DNA from: Gaeumannomyces sp. JS-464
Lineage: Eukaryota; Ascomycota; Sordariomycetes; Magnaporthales; Magnaporthaceae
Reading direction: 5' to 3'
NCBI GenBank assembly: GCA_002197995.1
Contig: NGZR01000002.1
Span: 4,712,001-4,776,000 of the forward strand
Length of the DNA stretch: 64,000 nucleotides
The position numbers were made by a program, and so were the translations under genes. The notes beneath the pieces are model-generated. The model saw only the letters and a program-made list of their open reading frames with translations, ran no database searches and was not told where the DNA came from. Shown piece by piece: positions 1 to 11,700 of this stretch; positions within the stretch are counted from its first letter, which is position 1; every line of letters begins with the position of its first letter.

Positions 1-2260
1 GATGCGTGCCATACCTGGCGGGCCCCGCTTGTCGAATGCAGACGGGCAAGACTCACACTCTGATCGAGTTGATCCTCCAATTTCTGAAGCGAGGGCAGCG
101 CATCCTGGTCTGCGCCCCGTCGAACGTGGCCGTCGACAACGTAGCAGAGCGCCTAGCGCCTCACTCTGGTGTTCCCATTGTCCGCATCGGCCACCCAGCC
201 CGCCTGCTACCGTCCGTGGTCGCCCATTCCCTGGATGTGTTGACGCAAACGAGCGAGGCGGGGGTCATCGTCCGCGACGTGCGGGCCGAGATGGACGCCA
301 AGCAGGCCTCCATCAAGAAGACGAAGAGCGCCAAGGAGCGCCGGCTCATCTATGCTGATCTCAAGGAGCTGCGGAAGGAATTCCGCGAGCGCGAGCGCAA
401 GTGCGTCACGGACCTGATCCGGTCCAGCAAGGTCGTGCTCGCCACCCTGCACGGCGCCGGAGGGCTCCAGCTCCGGCAGGAAAAGTTCGACGTCGTCATC
501 ATAGACGAGGCAAGCCAGGCTCTGGAGGCACAGTGCTGGGTGGCACTTTTCTCTGCAAAGAAGGCGGTTTGTGCTGGCGATCATCTTCAACTACCCCCGA
601 CGATAAAATCCCTCAACTCCAAGACCCCGACCACTGCCGGAGGAGCGGCGTCAGCTGCTGCGTCAGGGGCCAAAGGGAAAGGCCGTGGTGCTACGCTCGA
701 GACGACTCTCTTCGATCGCCTCCTGAAGCTCCATGGGTCGTCCATCAAGCGCATGCTGACCACGCAGTACCGGATGCACAAAAAGATCATGAGATTCCCC
801 TCGGACGAGCTTTACGGCTCCGAGCTAATTGCGGCGGAGGCTGTCAAGGACAGGCTCCTCAAGGACCTACCCTACACTGTCGAGGATACCGATGAGACGC
901 GCGAGCCTTTGATATTCATCGACACGCAGGGCGGGGACTTCCCCGAGCGCAACGACGACGCCGAAGCGGGCGACATGGCCGCCGGGGGTAAGAAGAAGAT
1001 CACCATTCACGGCGAGAGCAAGAGCAATGAGCGAGAGGCTGCCCTCGTGTCGCAGCAGGTCCGGTTGCTTGTCGATGCCGGTGTCAAGCCCAAGGATATT
1101 GCAGTGGTGACACCCTATAATGGTCAGGTGAGGAGACTCTACCGTGGTGCCGTGCAATACTGTGTTTCAATTTCCATATCTCGTCTTCATAGATTCCTTT
1201 TGCTGGTTCTCATGTTTCGGCTTTTCGATGAGCGAGTCAGCCAGGATAGTGACATTTGCCTGTCACCCGTCATCCCTATTTTCCCCCGTTCCTTCTTTTT
1301 TTCCTTTGCTTTTTGCATTTATCATTCATCCATTGCTTGTTTCGTTTTTCTTCTATTTTTTTTGCTCGCCCTTTCTCGGGAGGTGCTCCGTCCCCGCATT
1401 GCATCCAAGTGCTGGCGCAATGCCGAAGAACGTGGGCTGTGGGCTCCGCATGTATAATGGCCTGAAATATAGTGGTTCGTTCATGCGGCAAGTGGATGCT
1501 TACTGACAAGGGGACGGGGCTCCCTCGCGGGGAGTACTTGTCAACCCCTCGGTCTTCTCCGTCATCAGCTCGCAGTGCTCGCGCCACTACTCAAAGAGGC
1601 TTTCCCGGGTATCGAGCTGGGGAGCGTTGACGGCTTCCAGGGCCGCGAAAAGGAGGCCGTCATAGTCAGCCTAGTGCGAAGCAACAGCGAGGGCGAGGTG
1701 GGCTTCTTGGGAGAGAAGCGCCGCTTGAATGGTAAGCGCGACTCCGGCAACCGGGTGCTATCAGGATGCTTTGGGAACCCCGACGCGTTGATTTGCCTCT
1801 AGCGCGCATGTGTTAATGCGTCCTCGTTGTTGCCTGCAGTGGCCATGACGCGGCCAAAACGGTCCTTGACGATAATCGGAGACTCGGGCACAGTCAAGAG
1901 GTTAGTGGAGAGATGTGTTTTTTCTGGGTTTGCTTGCCCTTATTCCCTTTATCCTTTCTCCTTTCAGCCACATCGATTCCTCGGCTGTGTTGGTTGTTGG
2001 CTCAATTACGCACTGTCCCCTCGCCTCGCTCGGGCTACGTTTTGTTTTGGATACCACCGTTGTGCCTGAGACGGATTGGCGAGGGCACAGATGTTCTGTT
2101 ATCTATTGCACGTCTTGGTTTCATCTGTGCCAAGAGTCCGATGATACTTGTTTTGCTGACCCCGAGACTTGCACGCCCGGCCGATAGAGGAAGCATATTC
2201 CTCAAGAGATGGATGGAACATCTCGAAGAAAACGCCGACCTGAGATACCCAGAAGTCTAA
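1..2260 (+). CDS. HCS1: HCS1/IGHMBP2-type superfamily 1 DNA helicase, 3' part (5' end outside window)
   Basis: ATP-dependent 5'-3' helicase of the Upf1-like SF1B group (yeast DNA helicase A, human IGHMBP2). The window opens inside an intron: the acceptor AG is at 40-41, and the exon starts at 42 on the TGKT half of Walker A, whose GPPG half must lie upstream. Proposed exons are 42-1127, 1569-1731, 1840-1900 and 2188-2260; all junction phases agree. Visible motifs: [14 protein letters not shown] (motif II), GDHLQLPP (III), [10 protein letters not shown] (IV region), [12 protein letters not shown] (V) and [10 protein letters not shown] (VI). The VAMTRPKR form favours HCS1/IGHMBP2 over UPF1 or SEN1. 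An insertion rich in Ala/Gly (about 630-690) separates motif III from the next block. Introns of 441 and 287 nt are long for a fungus. Ends LRYPEV-stop. Confidence 0.9.
1128..1568 (+). other. Long intron in HCS1 (441 nt)
   Basis: Donor GTGAGG at 1128, acceptor ATCAG ending at 1568, phase 0, joining TPYNGQ to LAVLAPLLK. The middle is very pyrimidine-rich. I looked for box C/D or H/ACA snoRNA features and saw no convincing pair of boxes at the right spacing. Confidence 0.7.
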
Positions 2261-2840
2261 GATGCCCGCACGTGTCATCCGTCCATTGATAGCAGCGCCG
2301 ATGTTGGCACGGCGGGCGACATGGGGAGCATGAAGGCGGCTGACGTGCCCGGGCTGTCGCATGGCTGGGGCTAGTCTCGCCAAGAAATGTCAAGGGTCGG
2401 GAAGAGTTGCGACCCTGTGGTAATCCTCACGGGCCAGCCGGGCACCCAGGTCCAGGGGTCACACAAACTGGGTCGCGACTTCAGGTGCGTTTGGTTTGCG
2501 AAGACGGTGACAGGGATGCCCAGCACGGAATCGCCGGCGGGAAGAAGAAAGAACAGAGGAGGCAAGCCATCGGCGATGTCCTGTCGCAAGTAAACAATCG
2601 CCCAACTCCGGCTTCAGCCGCAATGCCTCTGTATGTATGCCTGAATGAGGGATTGGTCGCGGGCATTATACACACGATATTATCACCCGACGTCATTGGT
2701 CGAGCGAGGGAGCTATGTAATGCACACCAACGGAGAATCAATGCTCTTTGGGGTGGTCCAGGCTGTGCGGTCTTGCGATCGCGGACCTGGTTGACCAGAG
2801 ATTTCGGGCCTTTGCCGCTGGTCCGCGTTGTCCAGGAGGA

Positions 2841-2870
2841 TAGGTACCTAGGTAGGTAGGTACCTAGGTA
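2841..2870. repeat. Short palindromic GGTACC/CCTAGG repeat
   Basis: A 30-bp stretch built from interleaved TAGGTA and TACCTA units. A related tract lies at 10707-10753, and shorter CCTAGGTA/GGTACCTA copies lie elsewhere in intergenic DNA. Function unknown. Confidence 0.6.
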
Positions 2871-5261
2871 CAACAAATACATGGACACCGAGAAAGGCAC
2901 ACAGGCCGACAGGCATCAGCCTTTCGGCTCACAATGCCACACTCTCCCCTGGGGTGGAGCACCGCTGTAATAAGCGAGCGTCTCCTCCCGGCCCCTGGGG
3001 CGAGCACCGTCTCTTCGGACGAAATGACGAGACTTGGTAAATGGGGGTCGGACGTGTCATGACTGCGGGCGGGCTGTAAAACGCTACGCTGGGTAATGAC
3101 ATGGGGGGTTCGGTGGGCCCTGCCATTCGGTCGCTATCCGTCGAGAGCTTACTGAAAGCTGGTGTTGGGGAAAGCAGGAAGCGGGTAGAAACCTAAAAAG
3201 AAAGTTGGGATGACTGCCAGAGGAAAAGGCCTCTGGACGAGGCAGGGAGCAAGCGATGATGAGGGGAATGACACAGGGCAGATATCATCATTGGCCGACA
3301 AGCGCGCCGCCATTTCGGCCTGTTCGCGTGTTTGCAGTCCCCAGGTTCCAGAGACCAAAGGCCGGGGCCTGCCAAGGGTCAAGCGAGCGGATTTGCGGGC
3401 GAGCATGTTGGGAGGCGAGCGCGAGCGGGTCTCAAACATTGGGCAGGCGTTCGTTCGTGTCGCGGCGCTCTCGAAACAAAATCACGGCCACCCCAAATAA
3501 CCCTATCTCGGACACACCTTTTCAGTGCACACCTGTAGACATGGACGGCGTTGATATACCGCAACGGGAGGCTTTTCCCGAGCGGTAGCCCCCAGGCGGG
3601 GGTTTCCTGAAGCAGACGACGACGAAATAGAGCGCGGGCCACCACGACAAGGATAACCCTGCTACGGGCTGAAAAGGCGGTCCAAGACACCCACACATCA
3701 ACCAAAGGAATTTGAGCTTGCCTGCCACTCGGGAAGCAGCCGCGGACCTGTGCCGTGCTGTTGTCGTCTCAAACCGGGTTCGACCTGACAACAGAGGAAA
3801 GGAATGTCATCAGGTTTCCCGTTGGCATGACCAGCCATTGGGACGAGCATAATCAGCCGTATTGCCTAAAGAATCGTCTCGACCGGCCCACCGCTTCGGA
3901 TCGACAGCCGGCTGCACGAAGTGGAATTTCCTTGGACAGGCAACCGCCTCCTTGGGCCTGCAGACGGCGGCTGGGAGACAGGCCCAGCAAAAGCCCGCTG
4001 ACGGGTGCCACGACGGCGGGCCAAAGGCGAGGACGGGCCAAGTGACGTGTACAAAGCCGATGCCGTGCCTCGTTGCCATGAGAGGTTTTGTTGAACAGCA
4101 TGCGTGTTGTGCCGACAGCCCGCTGGAAGTGGGGATGCATTTTGCATGTGCATCGAGGCGGACAGGACCTCTCGGTCCGCCGGCGGCAAAACTTGCTCGG
4201 AGCAGTGTCTCCTTGGGCCGGGCGGGCAGCGACGCCGTCGAGTCGACGGATCTGGCTGCGATGCAAGACCAGCCTGATGCATGCACAAGTCCTCAATTTG
4301 AGGAATGGCCGGAGATAAATAAGCCGGACCCATCGCCAGCTTGACGGTACCACGGGCCAGCTGCGTCGAAACGCCGCTGCAAAATCAAAAGGTGGGACAG
4401 GGACGTCACCTCGAGGCGGGGCGCCTGCAGTCGAATTGGTCAAGTCCTCCCGAGTACCTTGGGGTGCTAGGCTGGTACCTACTAGTGGCCGACTGCATTC
4501 CAGCCTGCTGAAGGCCGGAGAGCCAAGCCAACCCGAGTCGGTATACACACACAGCACTGGGGCACACACACAATCACCACAGGCAACGCCAGCGTCGCAG
4601 TGCAGCTGACGGTAACGGTCGCTTGGGGGTTGGGTGGTAGACATGGAACGAACTGCAACGAACTGCCTTGCAACCGCCAGCCTGCTGCAGGCTGGGCGGT
4701 CTTGTGCCCGGCGAGTGCAGCGCGCGTCTCGTCGGTGCGCGGTCGGCGCTCCCCCAAGACGTCGTTTTTGCTATGAATAACCCGCTCGTCACAACGTGAA
4801 GGCCTAGTCGGGAAGTTGAATCGTGCACAGCCGCCCCAGAGACGCCAGTCGCTTCTGTACGCACGGACTGCGCTTGAGTGTGTCGGTCCTCTGTTGTGTT
4901 GTGTGGGTGGATGCCACTTGCCCAAACCAGCCGGCGCGAGCACTGCGCACGGAACGTTATCGAGAGCTGGAATGATGCACGCGAGGGCCTGTCCACTCGT
5001 TGGGCAAACCTAAGCAGATTGGCTGCAGCAACCCAAGCTCCCAAAGATGCAGCTATCCACGGCTGGGCCGAGATGTGAATGTGAATCCGGGTTGATGCAA
5101 CACGAGATGCACCTTTGGGTCGGTGGAATGCAATGGGACGAAAGGCGGGAGGCGCTCTTGCCCGTTTGGACACGATCCAGTGCACGCAGCAGCGCACGAA
5201 TCAATCCCACGTATTCCCGCGGTGCCGAGCGACCAGGCAGAAGAATCCTTCTTGCTCGACC

Positions 5262-5300
5262 CGACCAAACCAGACCAAACCAGACCAAACCAGACCAGAC
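5262..5300. repeat. 10-bp tandem repeat, unit CAGACCAAAC
   Basis: About four head-to-tail copies; the first and last are degenerate. It lies in the long intergenic region, outside any supported gene. Confidence 0.75.
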
Positions 5301-6651
5301 CCGGCACGCACCACCCGCCCCTTGGCCACCCCGCAGCTGTGACAAGCCTCTCCCTCGGGCTCAACAGCTGTTTGGTGTCGGATGTCGACAGTAGCCACCA
5401 CCCAGCCGCTGGCTCGTCATCCATCGTGGCCCTCGCCCTGCCAGACATGGAAAGGCGTCTTTTCCGACTGGCCAGCCTCAGCGGCCAACGCCATCGATGG
5501 CAACCCACCCCCTGGCCGCACCCCACACACCACCTGGCGGCCTTCTGCTGCTCTTCCAATTGTCGCGGCCTCGAAGCCTCCAAGATGCCCGCCCACACAC
5601 ACCACTCGCCCGGGGTGCTGCAGGGGCTCCCCTGGCCTGCAAACGTCTGACCTATCCCTGCTCTGCGAAGCTCCGTGGCCCGTGGCCGGCCCACTTGGCC
5701 GGCCCCAGTTGCAGGTTTCATGGGTTCAGGCAAGGAGCTGGGATCATCGGACAATTGCCTGCCAGACCCCACGCCCTGCCTTGCTCTGAGCCGGAGCCAG
5801 CGACAGAGAGATACTGTGTAAGGTGCGCCAGAGCCCGCATGCCATCTCGTCGTGGTCCTCCGCGCGGCGAAAGAGAAAAAGCAAAACCCGGAGTCGAGCA
5901 CGCCCAGCCAGTCCACATCTTTCACGTCACCCCCTCCTCTCCCGGCGAGCTGTCGTTGCTTCTTGTCACTGCCCCCTTCTCCTCACCCTCCCTCCTCGCT
6001 CGCGCTGCTGGTCCTCTTCGGTGCAGAGGCGACGGCTGACGATAACGCGCGACAATGCAGCGCCCGGGGTTCCATGCCCTACAGCTCTCTCCTCCATAAA
6101 CCGCGGCCCTCGCGCGAATAGCCGTCCAGACAACGGTCGTCAAGGCCCGCCGTCCTGCATGTCGCTGGCTCGACCTTCCTTTCTTCTTCCCCCCATTAAT
6201 CATAATCAGAGCCCTCCCTTGGCCCCCAGTTGGCCGAGCCGTCTGGCACTTGCACACATCCTCAAACAGGCACAGCCGAGCCTCCTGGGCCAGACATCGC
6301 CGCATTGGCTGGCCATGTGGGCTCGACTCCCGTTAGCGCACATCATAGCATAGCAGCCCAGAGAGCACGACAGCCGGCGTCCGTCTCCCAAAAAGACTCC
6401 CGCACCGCCAACTCACCTCTGCTAGCTTTGCCGCCGCGCCGCCAACAGATTCGGCTAACACTATCCAACGGCCGACTACTTTGCGCTCCATGGCTTGTGC
6501 TCGCACGCCCATCGCCTCTCCCACATATCCTAGATAGTGCTCTCTGTGCCGAAAGCCTCTTGCATCAGGCTTTGCCTCTGCCCATACGCGCGATACAGGG
6601 CTCTATCTGTATCACAGAAGCTTCAGGCGGCTAGCCTCGGGACCCAACACC

Positions 6652-9429
6652 ATGAATCTTTTCAAGAGTCCCTCCACGTCCTCAGGGCCTGGCCGGCCAC
6701 GGCCAGCCCACTCCATCCGCGGCAAGATCTCAGGACCGATCCCGATACCGAACCCGGTCGACGACGACGAGTTCCCGATCCGCAACCCCGGCTCCAATTT
6801 GGCCACAAAGGGCCCCGAGGAAGACTTCCCCATCCGCCAGAGGGGCGCCGGAATCGCAAGTCCAACCCCACTGGAGGAACAGCCGATGAGAGACGGCCAG
6901 CGGGAATCCCAGAGGTCAGAGGCCCTTGCGCCTCCCCCGCCTGCAAGCACCTCTGGGAGCAGCAGCCGGAACGACGATCACGGAGTGAACGGCACAGCGG
7001 CTTCCCACGAGCCATCCTCGTCGACAAAACCAACACAACCTACCAACCCCGTGCCGGCAACGGCAGCGGCAGTATCCTCAACCCCGCCCCGGATGACTAC
7101 GCCTACACCGGCACCGGCACCGGCACCTACAACTACGCCTGCGACACCGCCCGCCCAGCAGCCGGCCGCTGTCCGCACAAGCCCTTCGTCGGGCGCAGGG
7201 ACATCGCCTGGACACAAGCGAACGAACCCATCGAGCACGCTGCGGTACTCTGTCGTGAGCAACACCTCGGGCAACACGGCAGAGAACCGCCCGCAAAGGA
7301 AGAAGTCGACTTTACGTGGCGCTTTCAGCAAAATTTTCAGCCGCCAAGCAAGAAGAAGATAAGACCAGTCTCCAAAGTTCGGGGGATGACACCGATCGCA
7401 CCTCGAGCGTAGTGCCGTCGACCCAGCACCGCAGTGTAAGTACCTACTCTGTCTGGCACCTTGTGACCTACGTTACATGAGCTTGACCGAGTTTTCATGA
7501 ATACGAGGGTACTAACCGTGCACGCTCTACGAGCAGGACACCTCGGCACTGGAGCGAGTCAACGAAGCGGAGCCGAAACGGTCGGCATCGTTGCCCATCA
7601 CAGAATACGACCGCGCGCTGCGGTCACACTCGGTTGGCCCCAATGACATTACGGCCATAGAAAGCGCGCGCAACTCGATGCATGCCGATACCTTTACTGG
7701 AGGCCGTAGGAGAGCCGTCACGGCGACGCACAGCAACATGTTTGGGGCCCGCAATTTCCATCGGAGACATGAACTTGGTGAATGGGGCGGTCTGTCGCCG
7801 CGGCCCGTCAGCAGCCACGCTAGGGGAAGCCGTTTGATTCACCCAGACGAGGACCCAACCATGATTGGCCGCGCCATCACCTCCGACATGGCGGGAGAGT
7901 ATGCGCAAAAGCGCCGCTCTCGCTCGCTGTCCGGACTCGACCTGCCCGGTATTCCCGGTTCGTCGGGAGGCGCGCGGCGCCGCAGCGATGAAATCCGCTA
8001 CTGGCGCGAGAGCTACGGCCCCAGCTACCTGTCGCCTCTTTCCTCGACGCACCCGGAGAACGAGGGCGAGAACGCAGAATTCAACGACAACGACGACACT
8101 GGTGTGCTCTCCGTGGACCCTTCCCAGGCACCGTCCACCGTACAGCCATCGACCGAGGCGCCACCCAAGACGCCGCCCCAACCATTCAATTTTGGCTCGT
8201 TTGCTACCATGAACGAGATGGCGGGCATGAAGATCACACAGGCCGTCGGCCTTGACGAGCGCATGGGGAGTCTCGAGTCCAGGACACATCGTCTGGAGCG
8301 CGTTGTCGACCAGCTCTGCCACTCCGTCCCCGGTTTCAAGGGCCCCATGGAGGAGCTGGCGACGGATCATGGGCGAGGAGTTCCGCGCTCGGTGCCGGTA
8401 GCTACTGGGTTCGATTTGCCCGCGCCTTCGTCGGGTCTATTTAGCACCAACCCCTCTGCGCCCGCGGCGATCCCCCGCGCCGCCTTGCAGGCCATCTCGC
8501 TGGATCTCAGCGGAGCAGGCGCAAGCTCCTCGCGGTATAGCTTCAGTAGGCAGTCGGCCGAGACGATGGAAGGCAACGCGTCGCACATGTCCTTCGGGGA
8601 CGGCCAGACATTTATTGGGAGCATGCACCCCCCGTCAAGCGCCGCCACGCAGACTCTTTCCATCCCCGCCATCTCGGCCCATTCAGCGGCGCCTTCGCCG
8701 GGGCTGAGGCCGACTTCGACGTCGACTGTGCGCGGGGCCACGAGCCTTCCAGCACTGGCCGCGGCCGCCGGTGCCCAAGACCACCACCTCATATCGTCCG
8801 TAGACGCGATGGCGGCACAGCTCGAGGCGGAGAGGGCCGCCCGGGCTGCCCTCGAAGTGCAAGTCAAGAAGCTCTCGGAGAGGATGAACACGTTGTCAAG
8901 CACCATGTACGCGATGCTGAGGGACCCCCACAAGAGCCGGTCGCAGGAGCGTCTCACCCCATGCCGGTCCTATGAGCGGCTATCACCTGCTTCGGCCGCT
9001 GTTGCCGGGGATAATAAACTGCCGGGGGGTGCGGGAACCATGTCGAGCAGTCAGTCGAGACTGCTATCCAAACCATCGAATAGCTCGCTCTCGTTATCAA
9101 TGGGCCCGCCGTCAGGGCAATTATTGCCGACGGTACCTCAGATGGGCACGACGAGCTTCGGAGGCAATAGCGGCAAGCCGCCCATCGTCAAGACGCTCTC
9201 AGTCTTTGAGGGTGACGGAGATGATGAGGACAGCGAGCACGAGGACGGGTCGGCATTCCAGACCCCCAGAGAGGAGCAGTCACCACATCCGTATGGGGCG
9301 TTCGGCGAGGATCTCAGGGACGAGACGGACGACGGCGAGGAGCTGGACCCGAGGCGGAAGAAGGCTGCACGGACGCTCAGCCTGAGCCAGCTCACGCTAG
9401 GCCCGGGGGTCCAGAGGAACGTGATTTAA
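6652..9429 (+). CDS. Fungal-specific low-complexity protein with C-terminal coiled coil, function unknown
   Basis: Not recognised as a named family. Exon 1 starts at 6652 (MNLFKSPSTS) and is rich in Pro/Ser/Thr with a basic motif RKKSTLRGAFSKIFS near 7297-7341. Exon 2 runs 7537-9429. It has Ser-rich regions, a short predicted helix with LERVVDQL (about 8297), a coiled coil at about 8815-8910 (AQLEAERAARAALEVQ), and an acidic tail. Exon 1's frame hits a stop at 7360-7362. The next frame stays open through a Ser/Thr-rich stretch to a good donor (GTAAGT at 7436) whose phase matches the acceptor at 7536. The simplest reading is a +1 frame slip (2 nt missing or 1 extra) between about 7330 and 7360, giving about 892 aa. 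An alternative in-frame intron, 7255-7536, would give 831 aa but delete the basic motif. Location and partners are unknown. Confidence 0.75.
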
Positions 9430-10938
9430 GCGACCTCTTGCTTCTTTGAACATCAAATGAGGGAATCACAACCCTCTCACGACCGGCACGATGATGGACG
9501 AGGTTCCTTTTCTCATTGGCTTCGTTTTCCCGATTCTTCTCGCTCGCCTGGTGCATAGGATTGCCGCCGACACGGACTTCATACCCTCGCGACAGGGAGA
9601 AGGATGGCAAGCGTTTCGATATTCCGCGCGCATCATATATACCCCGACTTGTTTTCCCTTTCCCTTTCTATGGCGTGAGAGTTCGGAAGAGCAAGCGATT
9701 TTTGTTTCTTTTGTTTTTGTCGTTGTTTGTTTTCCTCTGCTTCTTTTCCTCCCCTTGAGTCTCCCAGTCTGAAAGCATATTTGAGGCGTGCATCATGGGT
9801 GGTCAACTCTTGTCTTTTCTTTCTTGCTGCAGCATACATGCCGGAAAGGCATTTGTTGGAAATTTGGGGTATTTAATCGCCCGTATTCTTCTCTTCTTCT
9901 AGGCCCGACACTGGCACTATCAACTACATTCGCTTCTTTTTTACTCCCGGATGACGCTTCGGTGCTTGTGCCTTGGGTATTTTTTTTCTTTGTTTCTGAG
10001 CGTTCTCGACGTTGCATCATGCCGGCGTACAACCTCATAGGCTGATATCCATATTCTTGCGAGTAATGAATGATTGCACCAAAACCTGCGGACTTGACTG
10101 CGACGAGATAAACTGAAGCGAAGATGTTCGAACACCTTGGTTGCAGACCGAGTTCATGGGTTGTGGTGGTCCGTGACGAGCTCGATGCCCTTTTTGGACA
10201 GGAGGCTGCGACGGGCCAGGCTTGGCAGTGGGAAGAAATCGAAACCGTGCTGACATCAATGTCTGGAGCTGCCAGATCTGTACGTTCGAGCTCTGATTTG
10301 ATGTGGTCAGAACTTGGACCGCACGAGACAGCCACTGCCCGCCGTTATTCAACACCAGAAAAAAATGAGAAAAATCTCCGTCGTGACGCCTGCGCAGACG
10401 ACGTCAATCTTGGGTCCGCCAGTCCAAGCCGAGATTTTGGTAGCGCAAAACGGCAATCATCGTTATCTGCCAAGGCCCTCCAGGCAGGAACCGTGCGCCG
10501 ATCCAACGTCTGTGCCATCAATTGAAGTTGCGACACAGCGAAACGGGGCCCCGCAGCTGTCTCCCCAAGGAGCCCGCCTTGCCAGAGCTCTCTCCACCAG
10601 CCCGCCCGCAAGGACAACTAGCTGCTAGCTTTGCGGCGCACACACACCAGTCTTGACACAAACGGCGCGCGCTCGACAACCACCAGCTCCCTGCGCTTAC
10701 CAGCCCACCTAGATAGGTACCTACCTACCTAACTACCCGCCTAGGTACCTACGTAAACTCTCCTCCCAGACGCCACCCACCCCCGCCGGTCACCCTGGAA
10801 GACCAAGCCGCCGCCCGGGAGGAGAAGAAGAAGGGCAGCAGACGAAGCAGCAGCAGCAGCGGCAGCAGGACGGCGCCGTCGCCCAGGCTCCAGAGGATAT
10901 TCTACGTGTCGCGCCTGTCGCCGCGATCCAGGCCCAAG
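9430..10938. other. Intergenic region
   Basis: About 1.5 kb between the 6652 gene's stop and the SHR3 start. It contains T-rich DNA likely to be 3' UTR (9640-9780), then a TACCTA/GGTACC repeat tract at 10707-10753 about 190 bp before SHR3. No supportable gene seen; the 133-codon frame at 10124-10525 has no recognisable motif. Confidence 0.6.
10707..10753. repeat. TACCTA/GGTACC repeat upstream of SHR3
   Basis: Contains AGATAGGTACC, three TACC repeats and CTAGGTACCTACGTA. It resembles the tract at 2841-2870. Its position in the SHR3 promoter suggests a possible regulatory role, but the motif also occurs away from genes. Confidence 0.55.
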
Positions 10939-11700
10939 ATGGACACCAAGTGGGTGGACTGGTCCAAGAGCACGCGCTCAAAGGACTACCGCGGGTCGCA
11001 CTCGTTTGCCACCATCATGATAGTAGGCCGTGAGTGTTTTTTTCTTTCTTCCTTTCTTTCTCTGTCCCACCCCCCTTTGTCTTGTCACGAGCTAACAGGC
11101 AAAAATCATCAAAACCAGCCGTCTGCTTCTTCCTCGGCATCCTCTTCGCCTCGTTCCCCTACGACTTCCCACTCCTCTGGACCTCGGAGCCCGTGCCGCC
11201 CGCCTACTACGACCAGCTGGCCGAGCACCTGCGCTTCATGCACGCGGCCCCGCCCCTGATCCCGCGCGTGCTCAACATGGTCGTGTGCGTCGGCTTCCTC
11301 GGCTTCTTCGCCAAGCTCTTCAAGCCGTCCGAAGCAAACGTGCTCTTCGACGGCGCGTCGCTGGTCCTGTACCTGATCGGCGTGGGCATCTACGTCGCGA
11401 ACATCGTGCGGGCCTCCAGGACGTCTCGGCAAACGCGTGGGGCGAGGACGGCAAGGGCACGCTGCGCCACGAGGGCCCGCTGTCGGGCGAGCTGCGGCTC
11501 GGCAGGGAGGACTCGCTCAAGGTGCTGAGCGCCAGCAACACCATCCTGGCCCTCGTGCTCGTCGGCGTCCTGGTCCTGCAGGCCGGCCAGTGGTACGCCG
11601 AGCGCAGGGAGGCCGAGGACGAGCGCCAGATCGCGCAGCAGCAGGCCGAGGCTGCCGCTGCCGCTGCGGACGCCTGGGGGGCTCCAAGAAGAAGCAGTGA
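10939..11700 (+). CDS. SHR3: SHR3 family ER membrane packaging chaperone for amino-acid permeases
   Basis: ER-resident chaperone that prevents aggregation of polytopic amino-acid permeases and aids their COPII export. Exon 1 is 10939-11029; intron 11030-11118 (89 nt); exon 2 from 11119. The family core IVGPVCFFLGILFASFPYD is created exactly by the splice. Further hydrophobic segments are VLNMVVCVGFLGFFA, SLVLYLIGVGIYVANIV and ILALVLVGVLVLQAGQ, matching the four-TM Shr3 plan. Two single-base losses interrupt the frame: in GCGGG at 11408-11412 (before GLQDVSANAWGEDGK) and in the six-G run 11676-11681. With both allowed for, the protein is 224 aa and ends SKKKQ-stop (stop 11698-11700), a di-lysine KKXX ER-retrieval signal, as expected for Shr3. 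Read literally, the frame would lose this tail and run to 12049. Confidence 0.9.

Larger units (their letters stand above)
2261..6651. other. Intergenic region, no supportable gene
   Basis: About 4.4 kb between the HCS1 stop and the next start codon. Both strands contain open frames of 100-260 codons, but they overlap each other in several frames, lack motifs and look like chance ORFs in GC-rich DNA. It holds a TAGGTACC-type repeat at 2841-2870 and a 10-bp tandem repeat at about 5262-5300. The right part (about 5850-6640) is CT-rich on the plus strand, as expected for a fungal promoter and leader of the gene at 6652. Confidence 0.6.

Noticed and set aside
1128..1568. Possible intronic snoRNA in the long HCS1 intron
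   Set aside because: Only a weak C-box-like GATGAG and a distant CTGA were seen, about 280 nt apart and without terminal stem; too far for a box C/D snoRNA.
10124..10525. 133-codon frame between the 6652 gene and SHR3
   Set aside because: No motif or conserved-looking block, and it probably lies in UTR or promoter DNA.
11030..11412. Micro-introns (14-26 nt) to explain the SHR3 and similar frame breaks
   Set aside because: Such lengths are below functional spliceosomal introns in ascomycetes and lack branch-point space.
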